Shown: piece by piece, positions 1 to 11,599 of the stretch
Position numbering within the stretch: position 1 is the stretch's first letter
How the letters are laid out: each line of letters begins with the position of its first letter
Assembly: GCF_024679245.1 (NCBI RefSeq)
Contig: NC_090180.1
Coordinates: forward strand, 8,266,007 to 8,330,006
Length of the DNA stretch: 64,000 bases
Reading direction: 5' to 3'
From: Pseudorasbora parva
Lineage: Eukaryota > Chordata > Actinopteri > Cypriniformes > Gobionidae
Position numbers and translations under genes: made by a program
Notes under the pieces: generated by a model
The model's input: only the letters and a program-made list of their open reading frames with translations
The model's database searches: none
What the model was told of the DNA's origin: nothing

Positions 1-700
1 ACCGCTCACCCTTTTCTTTAAAGCACATAGAGAAGCTATGGTGGCTGACACAGTAGTAGCTAGCGCTCTGTAGAGCAGGTTGTCCATTTAGGGCTACTGT
101 AGAAACATGACTGCACAAAATGGTGACTTCATTGTAAGGGGACCTGTGGTGTATGGAGATAGAAATGGCTCATTCTAAGGTTATAAAAACATAACGGTTC
201 ATTATGTAAGGTCTTTATACACCACTGAAAACATAGCTATGCATATTATATTGCATTCCTGCTAATACATCCTTATAAATACTACACACTGCACCTTTAA
301 TGATTCTAATCAATATACTACTGTTCAAAGTTTGGGGCTGGTAATGCATTTCTTTTTTTAAAATAAATGAATAATTTTGTTTCGCAAGGATGCATTCAAT
401 TGATCAGAAATGAAGACATTTATGTTAGAAAAGATTTATATTTCAAGGAAATACTGGTCATTTTAACTTTCTATAAAAATGCACCAGGGTTAAAATAGTA
501 AGCAGCAAACCTGTTCTCAACATAGACAATAAGAAATGACTGAGTGCCAAATCAGCATATTAGAATGATTTACGAAGGATCATGTGATGTTGAAGACTAG
601 AGTAAGGATGCTGAAAATTCAGCTTTGCCATCACAGGAATAAATTACATTTTAAAATATTAAATGGTAATATTTAATTATTTTTACTCTATTTTCAATAA
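1..700. repeat. Intronic dispersed repeats upstream of first visible exon
   Basis: No exon is visible in 1-1129, which should be an intron of the RBR ligase gene. About 1-300 resembles a fish DNA-transposon relic ending in CACTGCACCTTTAA. About 318-690 is a copy of a dispersed family that begins with a CTACTGTTCAAAGTTTGGGG-like end and contains AATCAGCATATTAGAATGAT. Related copies occur near 30.96, 33.35, 55.5 and 59.57 kb. The polypyrimidine tract before the 1130 acceptor is about 20 T. Confidence 0.5.
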
Positions 701-1129
701 AATAAATGTAGCTTTCCTGAGCAAGAGATTTCTTTGAAAAAACATTAAAAACACCCTTTTGAATCGTAAAATATTTGTCTATTAATTATTATTATTTACT
801 TATTGTAATAATCATATGATTATTATAATATTTAATAATATAATTCAAAGATTTTGATTCATGCTTATCCAGGACTTAATTTTACAGGACATTTAATTTT
901 AGCATAAAAACTCTCACTCTAGCACTAAGACATCTGACCATCCTTATTATTGAGCCATGATATTAGTTGTATCATATTATTGTACACATGTGGATAATAC
1001 ACTGTAGGATATATCTCTTTCATGATCCTTAAATTAGTTTCTAAAATATGGCTCATATTTTAGACAAATTTTGTCAGTTTAACTCAAATTTTGTCAGTTT
1101 AACTCTTTTTTTTTTTTTTTTTTTCTCAG

Positions 1130-4100
1130 ATGGTCACCATGACACACTGCTCTTGCACATTCTGTGAGAGCTGTTTTAAGAAGTACTTCTCCTCTGTCAT
1201 TAAGGAGAAGAATATAGTTCATGCTGTGTGTCCCCTCTGTAATCTTCCCGATGTGCGAGGAGGCCGCAGGGAGGACTCTATGGAGTATTTTAGTCTACTC
1301 GACACACAGGTGTGAAGCTCCAAATGCGTTTTTTGGCCTTTACCGTGAAGTGAATTACATTATGACGCAAATACGTAATTACGTTAAATTATGACTAACT
1401 GTAAATGGTTTTGTATGTGTAGATCAGGTATTATTTGGACCCCCAGATCCACGAGCTCTTCCAGAGGAAGCTCAGAGACCAGGCACTACAGGAAATGCCC
1501 AACTTCCGCTGGTGTGCACATGTAAGTTCCATTATTTGCAAATGTGTTTTTTTGCTGTAAAATGTCAAGTCTGACATTGATAGCAATTTATCTCTGTTTA
1601 TATATTTGTAAACTCTCACTGTTGTTGTTTTTTTAGTGTTGCTTTGGGCTCCTTCATGAAGCAGATAGGCTGAGGATGGACTGCCCTAGCTGTGGGAAAA
1701 GCACATGCTTTAAATGTAAAAGGCCGGTATGTTTTGCATAAACCAAAATGTAATGTTTTGCATCATATGCTTTAGGCTATGCTCAGACTGCAGGCAAATG
1801 TAGCCCAAATACAATTTTGTTGTTCATCTGTGACTCAGATCTTGAGTGTTGTTAACAGTGTTAACAGCACAATCCACATCTAAATCCAATACAGGTCTGA
1901 TGTTTTGCAATGCGAATATGGAAGTGAATATAGAAGACGACAACAAATTTGGTCAGTTTAACAGTGATAGCTTTATACAAGCAAACTTGGAAAAACTGTA
2001 CAAGAAAAACTCTTCCTAGTATGCATTTGTACAAATTCCCTAGCTTTCGCAGCACTTCACCTTATAAAGGAACATGTAAATTCTGACTTCAGTGACCACT
2101 GTGTTTACTTCCATATGACTCTGTGCTGTGTGCCGTAGTCTTTGTTATTGTTCTTTTGCACGCACATGTCCTTTCAGGATTGTGACCTGTTCATGCTCAA
2201 AGCTGATATTGGCCACATTTAAAAAATAAATAAAATCAATCAGGCTGAAAAAAAAGATCAGAATTGAGGCTTGCAGTATAAACACAGCCTTAAGACCAAT
2301 TCACACCAACAACGATGACTTTAAACAACAATTTTTAGAACTATATCTTTAAAGGGATAGTTCACCCAAAAATGAAAATGTGATGTTTATCTGCTTACCA
2401 CCAGTGCATCCAACATGTAGATGTCTTTGTTTCTTCAGTAAAACACAAATTAAGATTTTTTATTAAAAATTTAATAAAAGCAACAAATTAAGATGTTGCT
2501 GAATGCCAGTCATAATGCATGTGAATGGGTAACAATTCTATGAGAGCAAAAAATAACATTCTTTAACAACATGCACAAAGAGCCCTGTGGCTCACGACGA
2601 CACATTTAATATCTTAAGACACAAAATGATCAGTTTGTGTGAGAAATCGAGCCGTTTTTATATCATTTTTTACCTCAAATAGAACGCTATATCCAACAGC
2701 CTGGAACGCACTTCACTTCCGGTAAGGTCAATATACACGCTCTGGCATCGTGTACGTGTAAAGACATCACTTCCGGTATACACAATCTGGCGTAGTTTAA
2801 GCCAACGGCAGAAGTGAATCTTGTGCATGACGCCAGAGTATATTGACCTGGAGAGTATATTGACTGGAAGTGAAGCACGTTCTTCCGGGCTGTTGGATAT
2901 AGAGGTCTATTTGAGGTAAAAAATTATATAAATACGGCTCGATTTCTCACACAAACTGATCATTTTATGTCTTAAGATATTAAATGTGTCGTCATGAGCC
3001 ACAGGGCTCTTTGTGCATGTTGTCTAAGCATTTTTTTTTTTTGCTCTCATAGAATTGTTACCCATTCACATGCATTATATGACTGGCACACAGCAAGAGT
3101 TAAAAAACTTCATTTGTGTTCTACTGAAGAAACGAAGACACCTACATGTTGGATGCACTGGTGGTAAGCAGATCAACATCAATTTCATTTTTTGGTGAAC
3201 TATACCTTTAAGGTTATCTTTATAGATATCATCCTTGGTGTCAATGGGCCTTTAGTCTTCTAACCAAAGTATTATTTTTTTTTAGTCATGAGGCTTTAAA
3301 ATGTGTTCTGTATACTTTCCAGGTATTACTTCAAATTAAAAACCTAGTATTAACATTCATGCATTAAAGTGCCCAGACTTTGTGTGTTCTTAAAGTTTTT
3401 ATTAGAGGTGACATTATTTATTTTGTGCACATTACTGGACTTGTTGGTGAACAATTAAACCATGCAGGTTAATGCACAGAGAAAAGATTACCACAACTTT
3501 GTACTACATCTCATGATGTCAGTTTGGTGGCTTGGGTAGAACATGCAAGAGATGGAGAGGATGTGCGCTAAAATAAAACCTTGCCCTCTATTCAATATTT
3601 TGTTTCACTTGGAAATATGTCACAGAACTTCTGTTTCACGCAGATTTTAATATTGAGGATGCATCAGGTGCATAAGTGAATCAAACCATTAAAAATCCCA
3701 GAAGTCATCCCAGGCAGATGACGTATGGAAGCCTGTAATCTTGTTCTCACTCGAGATTCCTGTTGAAAGCTCGCAAAAATGTGGCGGCTTGTGAAAGCAA
3801 ACATATTTTTTGTTTGCCATCATTTTATTGGTAAACATCTGGAGAAAGCCTGTACTTTTTAATTGGCATATTAAATGACAAAGTTGGCAAAGCGTAACAT
3901 TAAATATACACACTCATTTACACAAATACTTCAAACATATCAAATAATAACACAAATGTAAGTACATATTTTTTAGGTTATGACATCTGTGATGTTATAT
4001 TTTATTTATTGTGTATTGGATGATGCTGTCCCACGTGCTAAAAAAAGATGCGTTCTGTGTTCTTCCGAGATTGTTCTTTCAAGATAGCCTAGCAAGTGTG

Positions 4101-7100
4101 GTCTTAGATTGTGAAAAAGCCTTACTATTGAGTCCCTTCCCTTGTAATCTCAAATTTATGAATTCTGTAGATGTGGATGCTTGTTTTCTAGTGGGCTCCA
4201 CAGCATGAAGGAATCTCATGCGAGAAGTTCAAAGAGTGGGAGCAGCTCAACAGCCCCGAGTACCAAAATTCAAGGCTGGAGCAGCTCCTCAGCAGGAACA
4301 AAATAGGTAAAACAAAAAACTCTCAATCAAGGTTCTTGGTGCAAAGTTTCCTGTTGGAACTTTCTCAGGTTGTAACATTCTTTGTGCCTCTTTCAGACTG
4401 TCCAAAATGCAAATTTCGCTTCTTCCTGGCTAGAGGAGGCTGTTTGCATTTCAGATGCACTCAGTGCCAGCACGAATTCTGTGGAGGCTGCAGTCAGCCA
4501 TTTAAACAAGGCTCTGTAAGTTTAGTTCTCTTAGCAGTTGTCAGTGTAGCAGCCACAGAGCTCTGGATCAATTAATTAGTGTCTGTTGTCCTTGCAGGCC
4601 TGTAAATTTTCTATCGAGTGCACAGCTAAAGGGTTACATGCTCACCATCCTCGAAACTGCCTATACCATCTGAGAGACTGGAGTGTCCCGAGACTACAGA
4701 CCATGCTGCAGGTGACAGACGTCTCTACTGTAATCTAGCATAAAGGCCCGATATACTTCAAGCGAAATCAAAGTGCAAACTGGTGTGATGTAATTTCGAT
4801 TTAAATCAGGCCAACATTAAGTTCATTTCAGGAGTTCAAAACAGCTCACCAAAGCTGGTAAACACCTTCAAACTACCATGGCAATTACATAACTGGAAGT
4901 TTTGCCCTGAGCCTTGTTTGATGTGGAAATATTCTTTGGTTCATTTCTTCTGTTCAATCCGCTGAGGTCAGACTAAAGTAAAACATGAACACACTGGAGA
5001 GCTGCTTTATAGTACAAAATTAAGTTGTAATTCTAATTGAAAAATACATTGATACTGTTTTTCATGTTTAATACTGTAAAGCTGCTTTCAGTACATTGTA
5101 AAAAATGGTATATAACCAGACGTGACTTGACTGGAATGCTGAATTGTAGAGCTTGTGCAAACATATCTGTTGATCAGGTGCTTTCTTAACTGCTGTTTTC
5201 TCACTGTTGTAATTTTTATTGTTTATTTTGTTATTAAAATTGAAAGTAGATATTTACAAATGTTCGCTATGTAGTATATCACTGCCCACGTATTTTAAAC
5301 GTCTTTTTACCCCTAAGTGAAGAACGAAAAAGAACTTGATAGTGAGTTTATCTGGGCCTATCATTCCCTGCCACAGATCAAATTGGCTAATCTTCATTTA
5401 TTTTTCTTCTCAGCACTATGGGATATCCCATCCCCTCATGTTCAGCACCAAAGATTCTGTGGGTAGACACTCTAAAGGTACATCTTTTGGTTTGAAATAA
5501 GCCTACGTGTGAATACCATATGTTTAGATGTCACATTTCGGTGTATATTCAAATGTGGTCCTTGTAGGCATTTGTGGTGTAATGGAGTTCCAAGAAACAG
5601 GAGCTGTGAAAGAGGAGCCATGTGGACGACAAGTCGAGTACAATGGTTACTGCACGTAAGAAATCTTTACAATTCTGTGAAATATTTTCTATCATAAATA
5701 CAGTACACCAGAGATTTTCTTAATTGTTATGCTCATTTTTAGGTTACATTATAAAGAGTGTCTGGTGGAGCTAATAAACAACAATTCACTGGATCCTGTG
5801 GTACTGTTTGATGGAGCAGAGTTGAGAGCAGAAATGGACCGCTGGAAGGTGCCAGTCCCAGACAAACAACCTTTAGAGCCAGATCACCGGTACGAGGACA
5901 GACTTCGGCAGGTTAGTGCTTACAGGATTTAAATAAATCATGTATAGTATGTAGCCAAACATCTGAGCGAAGCGGAGCTGTGTGACTTGCTATGCCAACA
6001 GGCTTCACTCAATCGTTCATGGCCCAAACGAACGCTCCTGGTAAAACAATGTTCGCTCAAATCCCACTCCATCATGATATTTCTCTGTAGGGCTACTGTA
6101 CTATAGGTTTTTAGCCATTATAGAAAATGTATTTAGTTGAACTTTTATGTTTAAATAGGATTTTATTTGATTTTTTAATGAAAAGTGAACAGCATGAGTA
6201 AGATGGGTTACATCATAAGATGTTTCGGGGAGGCATGGAGTGGGTCAGACATGATTTTGACCACTTCATTTAGTTTTGTTTCTTTAAATTGAATTTTGTT
6301 TTGTTTAAATTGTGTCTTAATTTCATTGTTTCATCAACCAATTGCCTGGATTTAATAAATAAGAAACAACCCAAGAATGTTGGGTGTGGGATGTATGGAA
6401 GTACATAACAAAAAAAAACGTACCATGTTTCCGCGGCGTTTGAGGAAGGCTTCAGCCTTACTTATAGCTATGTCTTTGTTTTTAATGTCTCAATTACAGT
6501 AGGTCTATGGATAGTTATGTTTTTTTTTTGCTTAAAAGCAATATGCTATATTGTATAGAGTGGTATAATGTGGTATATTTAATAAAGCGGCTTTCTTTAT
6601 TACTGTATATTACTTATTACATATTTGTGTGTTTTTGTTATTGAAAGCGTGCTGCACATATTTAAGATATACATCTAACTGACACTCTCAGCAGAATGGA
6701 CGGTGTTCATTAACAGTATAGCCTATCGGTGCAAAGGTATTTTAAACTTATTTTATCCCAAAGCTAAGAATGAACTAGAACTTGGTTGCAAGTACATCAC
6801 AAAATTAATCTTTACTAACTCTCCACACTTATCTTTTAATTAGGTCTCCTTCTTTGTTCTTAACTTTGATGGTTACTTTGCATGCATGTATAAGGTTCAC
6901 AACTTAATTAAAACAATATTTGAACTCCATAAACTTAGATCTATTGATTTTATTTAACAGATTCTCGAACCAGCTTATCACAAAGGGCATTCTGGGTTAA
7001 GCCGACCTGAGCAGGCTGAACAAAATCGTCAGAAATGCGTTCTCAGCTCTGGAGGAAATGTACTCTGCTCGCGCTCCACTCCGCTCACGTGCTCTATGTA

Positions 7101-10043
7101 GTAGACCAAAACATCATTTGTGCACTGTGGAGTTAAACTGTCATATCCTGTTATTTGAGATAATGATTATTGTACATAATCAGATTTTGACATTTTAAAT
7201 AAGTGTATTCTAAGTGAAAATAGTAATGCCATAAAAAAGCTACATTGATGACCCTAATGCAGAACAATTTTTTTTGAAAAACTATTTCAAATTTTTTCAC
7301 TTCAGCGACGATAAAGAGCCGTTCATTTCCACACCGTAGGGAGCATCTAGACCTCCTCACTGTCTGTTTCAAGGGTCAGCTCACAAAATGTGTCCGACAA
7401 TTAAGATACTATACTCCTAAAACATGTTTGTTTCCTCTTTTCATTATCTATTTAACCTTTATCCGGTCATAATTGTAATATGTCAATAGCTGGACTATCG
7501 AGACGAATAACTATTGTTCATGAGACGGGTTTGTGTTTTTGTGATGGAAGGGGTGACTTTTTCATTGAGTATTTGACCTGGATTAGTAACACACAGATCC
7601 TGCCATAGTCATTGACTGGTTTTGTATGTGTGGGGCGGAGCTATCAAAATGATTGTCACTTCAGACCTTAGTTCTGCACAAGCTTCTTTTGACCTCCTAA
7701 CTAAACTCCTTCCTACTAATTTATCGTAGATATTAAATGCAAACAATGACCATAATCAAAGTACTCAATATTCAAAGTGTAAATAGACACATTTTTTCTT
7801 CAAGCATGATACAGAGCTAATAGATGGTTACAACTAGATAGCTTTAATATTGGGAGAAACTCTCATGCTTCAGGGAGCCTCTTTCAAACAGCGGTAACTT
7901 ATTAAAATTGCGTTTGAATCCGCGTTCCCCTGTACTTTCACTTTCGCGATCGTGTGTATACTCTGTGATTAGGGAGCTGTGGTGCTGAGCCCACAGTTAA
8001 AAATATAAATCTGGTGCTTCTGCTGCGCAATGAATCCTCCACCACAGTCTTGTCTATGTAACACGCTGAATGCGAGTGCTTCACTAACACACAACACACC
8101 TCATAAATCACAAGCGTCAGTTACTTTTTCCATCTCCTTTTTCTTAACTTTTTTCCCCTCTCATTTCTCTATTTTTGCCATTAGTTTGTTTTTTATATGT
8201 ATTTTTTTTTTTTTATTACTTAGTTCTATTGAATTTTTTTACAGTCTATGGTAGGGACAGATACAAACAAGCCACACGTCACTGATCCATAATTCACACA
8301 TCACTACTTAGACACATATTTTGCATGTCCCCTTACTTCAGCGATTATGGCTTTGTATGAGTAAGAACCCTGGAGTACCCACGAGCGAGGATGCGATTAC
8401 CTCAGCTCTCATTAGGAGAGCTCATTCATGACGGTAAATATAATCTGACTCCTGCAGTGTTAGTGCTGTGAGACTAACGTGGCGACTCACTCATATTGAA
8501 CAGACAAGTTCCGTATTTAATTGTAGTGTCACAGTAAGCCAGTAGCAGTGGCTTTGGGAGTGGCCTCGTAGGGCAGTGAAGCATTCTGGGAATTGTTGTT
8601 TTTCATCCCTATGAGAAAAAAATACATTTTCTGTCTTTTCTCAGTCTAGAAGGCACAAATTCAAAACTCAATCAGCTGGCGTTACCCGTAGCTATTTTTA
8701 CCACAACGCAACTCGAAAATTGTTTCAGAGTTAAACAAAACCAATGAATTGCTTTGTAATTGTACTTAAAACACACTCAAACATACATGTGCACACAAAC
8801 TCACCTACACAAGTCACAAACAGATCGGCGGGCGCGCACACACACCTGAAAGACTGCGCTGTCTCAATCGAGATGTTGGGCTGCTCAGTCTCCACGAAAG
8901 GGGCTGAATCTGAAATCGACCTCCTATACCCTGAAATAGGGCATTATTTGAAGGGATGGCCATTTGTAGTGTTGTCCGACACCATAGTGGACATGTTCAT
9001 TCAGTCTCACGTTGCACCGCAATAACGAGTGTACAGCCGATTTACAAACAGCTGTCCGACTTCACACACTCAAACATACATGTGCACACAAACTCTCTCT
9101 CTCACACAGACTCACACTCACCCCAACAGATCGGCGCGAACACACACACACACACGCGCGCACTGAGACTGTATATATAGACTGTTGATATGCAGTAGAT
9201 TAACTGTAATGCCTAATGTATCCAGCAGAAGGAAATATCTAGGTAGGACAATGGGATAGGATAACGTGAGGAAGAGAGGCAGGATGTTTTGGTGATGATG
9301 CATGGGATTGGTTTGTGCATTAAAGTTTGAGCACAAGCTCAGTGAATTAACCTCAATCTTTAAACTTTCATTTTTAAGACACAAATAACATTCGCTACTT
9401 TTGTTCACTAATACAATTTGAAGGAGTGAATGAAGACGAGTGTGTGAAGTCGGACAGCTGTTTGTAAATCGGCTGTACACTCGTTATTGCGGTGCAACGT
9501 GAGACTGAATGAACATGTCCACTATGGTGTCGGACAACACTACAAATGGCCATCCCTTCAAATAATGCCCGATTTCAGGGTATAGGGGGTCGATTTCAGA
9601 TTCAGCCCCTGTCGTGGAGACTGAGCAGCCCAACATCTCGATTGAGACAGCGCAGTCTTTCAGGTGTGTGTGCCCGCCCGCCGATCTGTTTGTGACTTGT
9701 GTAGGTGAGATTGTGTGCACATGTATGTTTGAGTGTGTTTTAAGTACAATTACAAAGCAATTCATTGGTTTTGTTTAACTCTGAAACAATTTTCGAGTTG
9801 CATTGTGGTAAAAATAGCTACGGGTAACGCCAGCAGATTGAGGAGTGCAACCATTCTACGTCATCAACCTAGAACGCAAACAAAATGGCGCCGCCCATGG
9901 TCCAAATATAAAATCATTTTTTTAAATAACGTAGATCTTTCATGGGTTTTCTACTACATATTTCAGTAAGAGACATTGTTTATGTTATATTAAGCCATAC
10001 AAGTCTCAACACTATGGAATCCCTTTAATAATTTATACATTTG

Positions 10044-10115
<72 letters not shown>

Positions 10116-10484
10116 CAAATGTATAAATATATATATTAGTCATTCTATCTAGCGGTATTTGTTTGCAAATTCTTAAAAGAAATACAATCATACTAACAGT
10201 ATATTCAAGCTCACACAGTGACCTGAATAAAACCATAAGATGCAGCTACCAGCAATTAAGTCAGTTAGGCAAAGTTGTATGATTGTAACTTATCAAGTGT
10301 TGTATGCTCTCAGATCTTAAAAGAGAGGGTGGGTCTGAGCAGCGGTGCAGCTCCTGGATTGAAGACAGCGGTTCCTCCTACACCGTCCCCCACTTCTCCT
10401 CCTGTGGCTGGAGCTCCATGGTACTCCATCTTGAGCCGTGGCGTGCCTGAGGATTCCCAGCAACTGCTACTGCTGACTGATTGA
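1130..10484 (+). CDS. rnf31: RBR-type E3 ubiquitin ligase, RNF31/HOIP-like, C-terminal part (5' partial)
   Basis: Ten exons join in frame: 1130-1309, 1423-1521, 1637-1726, 4192-4306, 4397-4515, 4598-4711, 5414-5477, 5568-5655, 5743-5911, 10314-10484, giving 402 residues and a stop. The order is RING1 remainder (CSCTFCESCF), IBR zinc finger (CPSCGKSTCFKCKR), RING2 (DCPKCKF, then GGCLHF), then a linear-ubiquitin-determining-like region (HHPRNCLYHLRDW, LHYKECLVELINNNSLDP). The GGC cysteine aligns with the thioester cysteine of HOIP RING2 and the following CLH histidine with its catalytic base, so activity is plausible. HOIP is the LUBAC subunit that makes Met1-linked ubiquitin chains in NF-kB signalling; that role here is inferred from family. 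The PUB, NZF and UBA parts must lie left of the window. The last exon (proline-rich, ending LLLLTD) does not resemble the mammalian HOIP tail, so a fish paralogue is possible. Confidence 0.78.
2352..3213. mobile_element. Foldback (palindromic) MITE in RBR ligase intron
   Basis: The ends are inverted copies: AAAGGGATAGTTCACCCAAA at the left and a TTTTTTGGTGAACTATACCTTT-type end at the right. The inner halves mirror each other over several hundred bases. For example, the block around 2575-2690 (GAGCCCTGTGGCTCACGACG, then GATCAGTTTGTGTGAGAAAT) reappears in reverse complement at 2890-3020. There is no coding capacity. It lies in the long intron 1727-4191. The family is of the 'gggatagttcaccc' kind common in cyprinid genomes; its superfamily is not assigned here. 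Confidence 0.7.
5912..8330. other. First part of the last intron of the RBR ligase gene: non-coding, probable decayed transposon
   Basis: No exon is seen between the donor at 5912 and 8330. Around 5963 (GAGCGAAGCGGAGC) and 7070-7090 (GCGCTCCACTCCGCTC) there are short GC-rich inverted segments that could be the ends of an old DNA element of about 1.1 kb. I cannot place its terminal duplication. The rest is AT-rich with no convincing coding potential. Confidence 0.35.
8334..8660 (+). repeat. Dispersed element copy (ACTTCAGCG family)
   Basis: It starts with TTACTTCAGCGATTATGGCT and contains CTCAGCTCTCATTAGGAGAG and TTTCTGTCTTTTCTCAGTCT. All three blocks recur in the same order in reverse complement at 25868-26371, in the first intron region of the asph gene's 3' half. 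That copy has both ends (TACTTCAGCG inverted), so the family is a small non-autonomous DNA element. Here the right half is replaced by the palindrome starting at 8668. Confidence 0.6.
8668..9842. mobile_element. Long palindromic element, two ~404-bp arms
   Basis: The left arm (8668-9071, starting CTCAATCAGCTGGCG) and right arm (9439-9842, ending CGCCAGCAGATTGAG) are near-identical in opposite orientation, around a loop of about 367 bp. The two arms give almost the same 93-residue open frame on opposite strands, a by-product of the symmetry and not a gene. The loop start repeats part of the arm (AAACATACATGTGCACACAA, and AACAGATCGGCG further on), so the structure has been rearranged internally. 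No transposase is visible. Confidence 0.7.
10053..10110. repeat. (TA)n microsatellite
   Basis: About 58 bases of alternating TA in the last intron of the RBR ligase gene. It is flanked on both sides by inverted copies of ACAAATGTATAAA-like sequence (ATACATTTGTTAATTT before, AATTAACAAATGTATAAA after), so it may be the loop of a small foldback. Confidence 0.8.
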
Positions 10485-10973
10485 AGAACATATCAGAGCA
10501 CATTGACTGTCACTATTAACTAATAAATTGACAAATCTCTGGATCCAGACAAATTGTTTGTCAATACATTATTATGGAGAAAAAAAGAAGGTCTTTCTTA
10601 CCCTTACAAAAGTTTAATATAATATCAGTGGGAAATTATGCCTTAAAATGACCAGAGCAACCAGCAATGATGGATTTTTATCCATTTTTACAATAGGAGC
10701 ACTGAAGTTTCTGTATCATACTTAGTCACTACACATAACCTTACTTCTGTTTAAGCTTGTGGCTTTCAAAAATACTCATGTTCTACGATTGTTGGCAGTT
10801 CTCATACTTGTTTTAACTGTTTTATATTAATTTTATATTAAGTCAGCCTACAGTATATGCTTTATACTGAGCACAAGTTTGCACTTTTGGCCCCTGTGAA
10901 ATGGGTATTAGCATGGTCTGTAATAATAAGTGCGAGAGGTTATTTGTTGCAGATGTGAGTATTTTACGGTGTG

Positions 10974-10979
10974 AATAAA
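10974..10979 (+). terminator. Candidate polyadenylation signal of the RBR ligase gene
   Basis: AATAAA lies about 490 bases after the stop codon and is followed by a TG/T-rich stretch (CTCACAGTCAAATTTTTTTC). An earlier AATAAA lies at 10522-10527. Either could be used. Confidence 0.45.
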
Positions 10980-11247
10980 ACATTTATTTTCTCACAGTCA
11001 AATTTTTTTCTGTTTACGAATGGTGAAACAAAATCGCCATTAAAACCAAAGCCTAACAAGTTTTTGTGTGTGTATTTTCAGCTGCCAAAAATATGTGTGT
11101 ATTGTTTTTATTCTTCTTTTTTTTTGTATTAGAGGGTTGCATGCTCCAGACAGCCGCTCTTTAAGCAAGTATCATCAATGTAATGATAAAAATTAAACTT
11201 TCATATATATTAGATTCATTGCACACCAAATTAAATATTTCAGGTCT

Positions 11248-11253
11248 TTTATT
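11248..11253 (-). terminator. Candidate polyadenylation signal of impa1
   Basis: TTTATT on the plus strand reads AATAAA on the minus strand, about 350 bases downstream of the impa1 stop. Another copy lies at 11107-11112. With the opposing gene's signals at 10.5 and 10.97 kb, the two convergent 3' ends are only a few hundred bases apart. Confidence 0.4.
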
Positions 11254-11599
11254 GTTTTAATACTGATGATTTTGGCATACAGCTCATGAAAACCCCAAAT
11301 TCCTATCTCAAAAATTGTGACTCAAAGGTAAGTTACTCATTTACTTACTGTTTAATAAACTGGTGTATAAAATATACAAGTAAAATATATTAAATGGCAA
11401 TGAATTACACTTTCAGTAGCTAAACAAGGGATAACATTTATAATCCAACAATTGCACAGTGCTTTAAACAATACATTTTTCACAACTGTGAGACCAATAT
11501 CATTTACACACCATAAAAAACATGATGAACTGCACTGAATTTAAAAAGTACTAATAATATCATACTTCAATAGCATAGGAGCTTTCTTCAAAATCAGTT

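Noticed and set aside
8744..9025. 93-residue frame mirrored by a near-identical frame at 9484-9765 (-)
   Set aside because: Both come from the arms of a palindrome; no start context, splice sites or family match.
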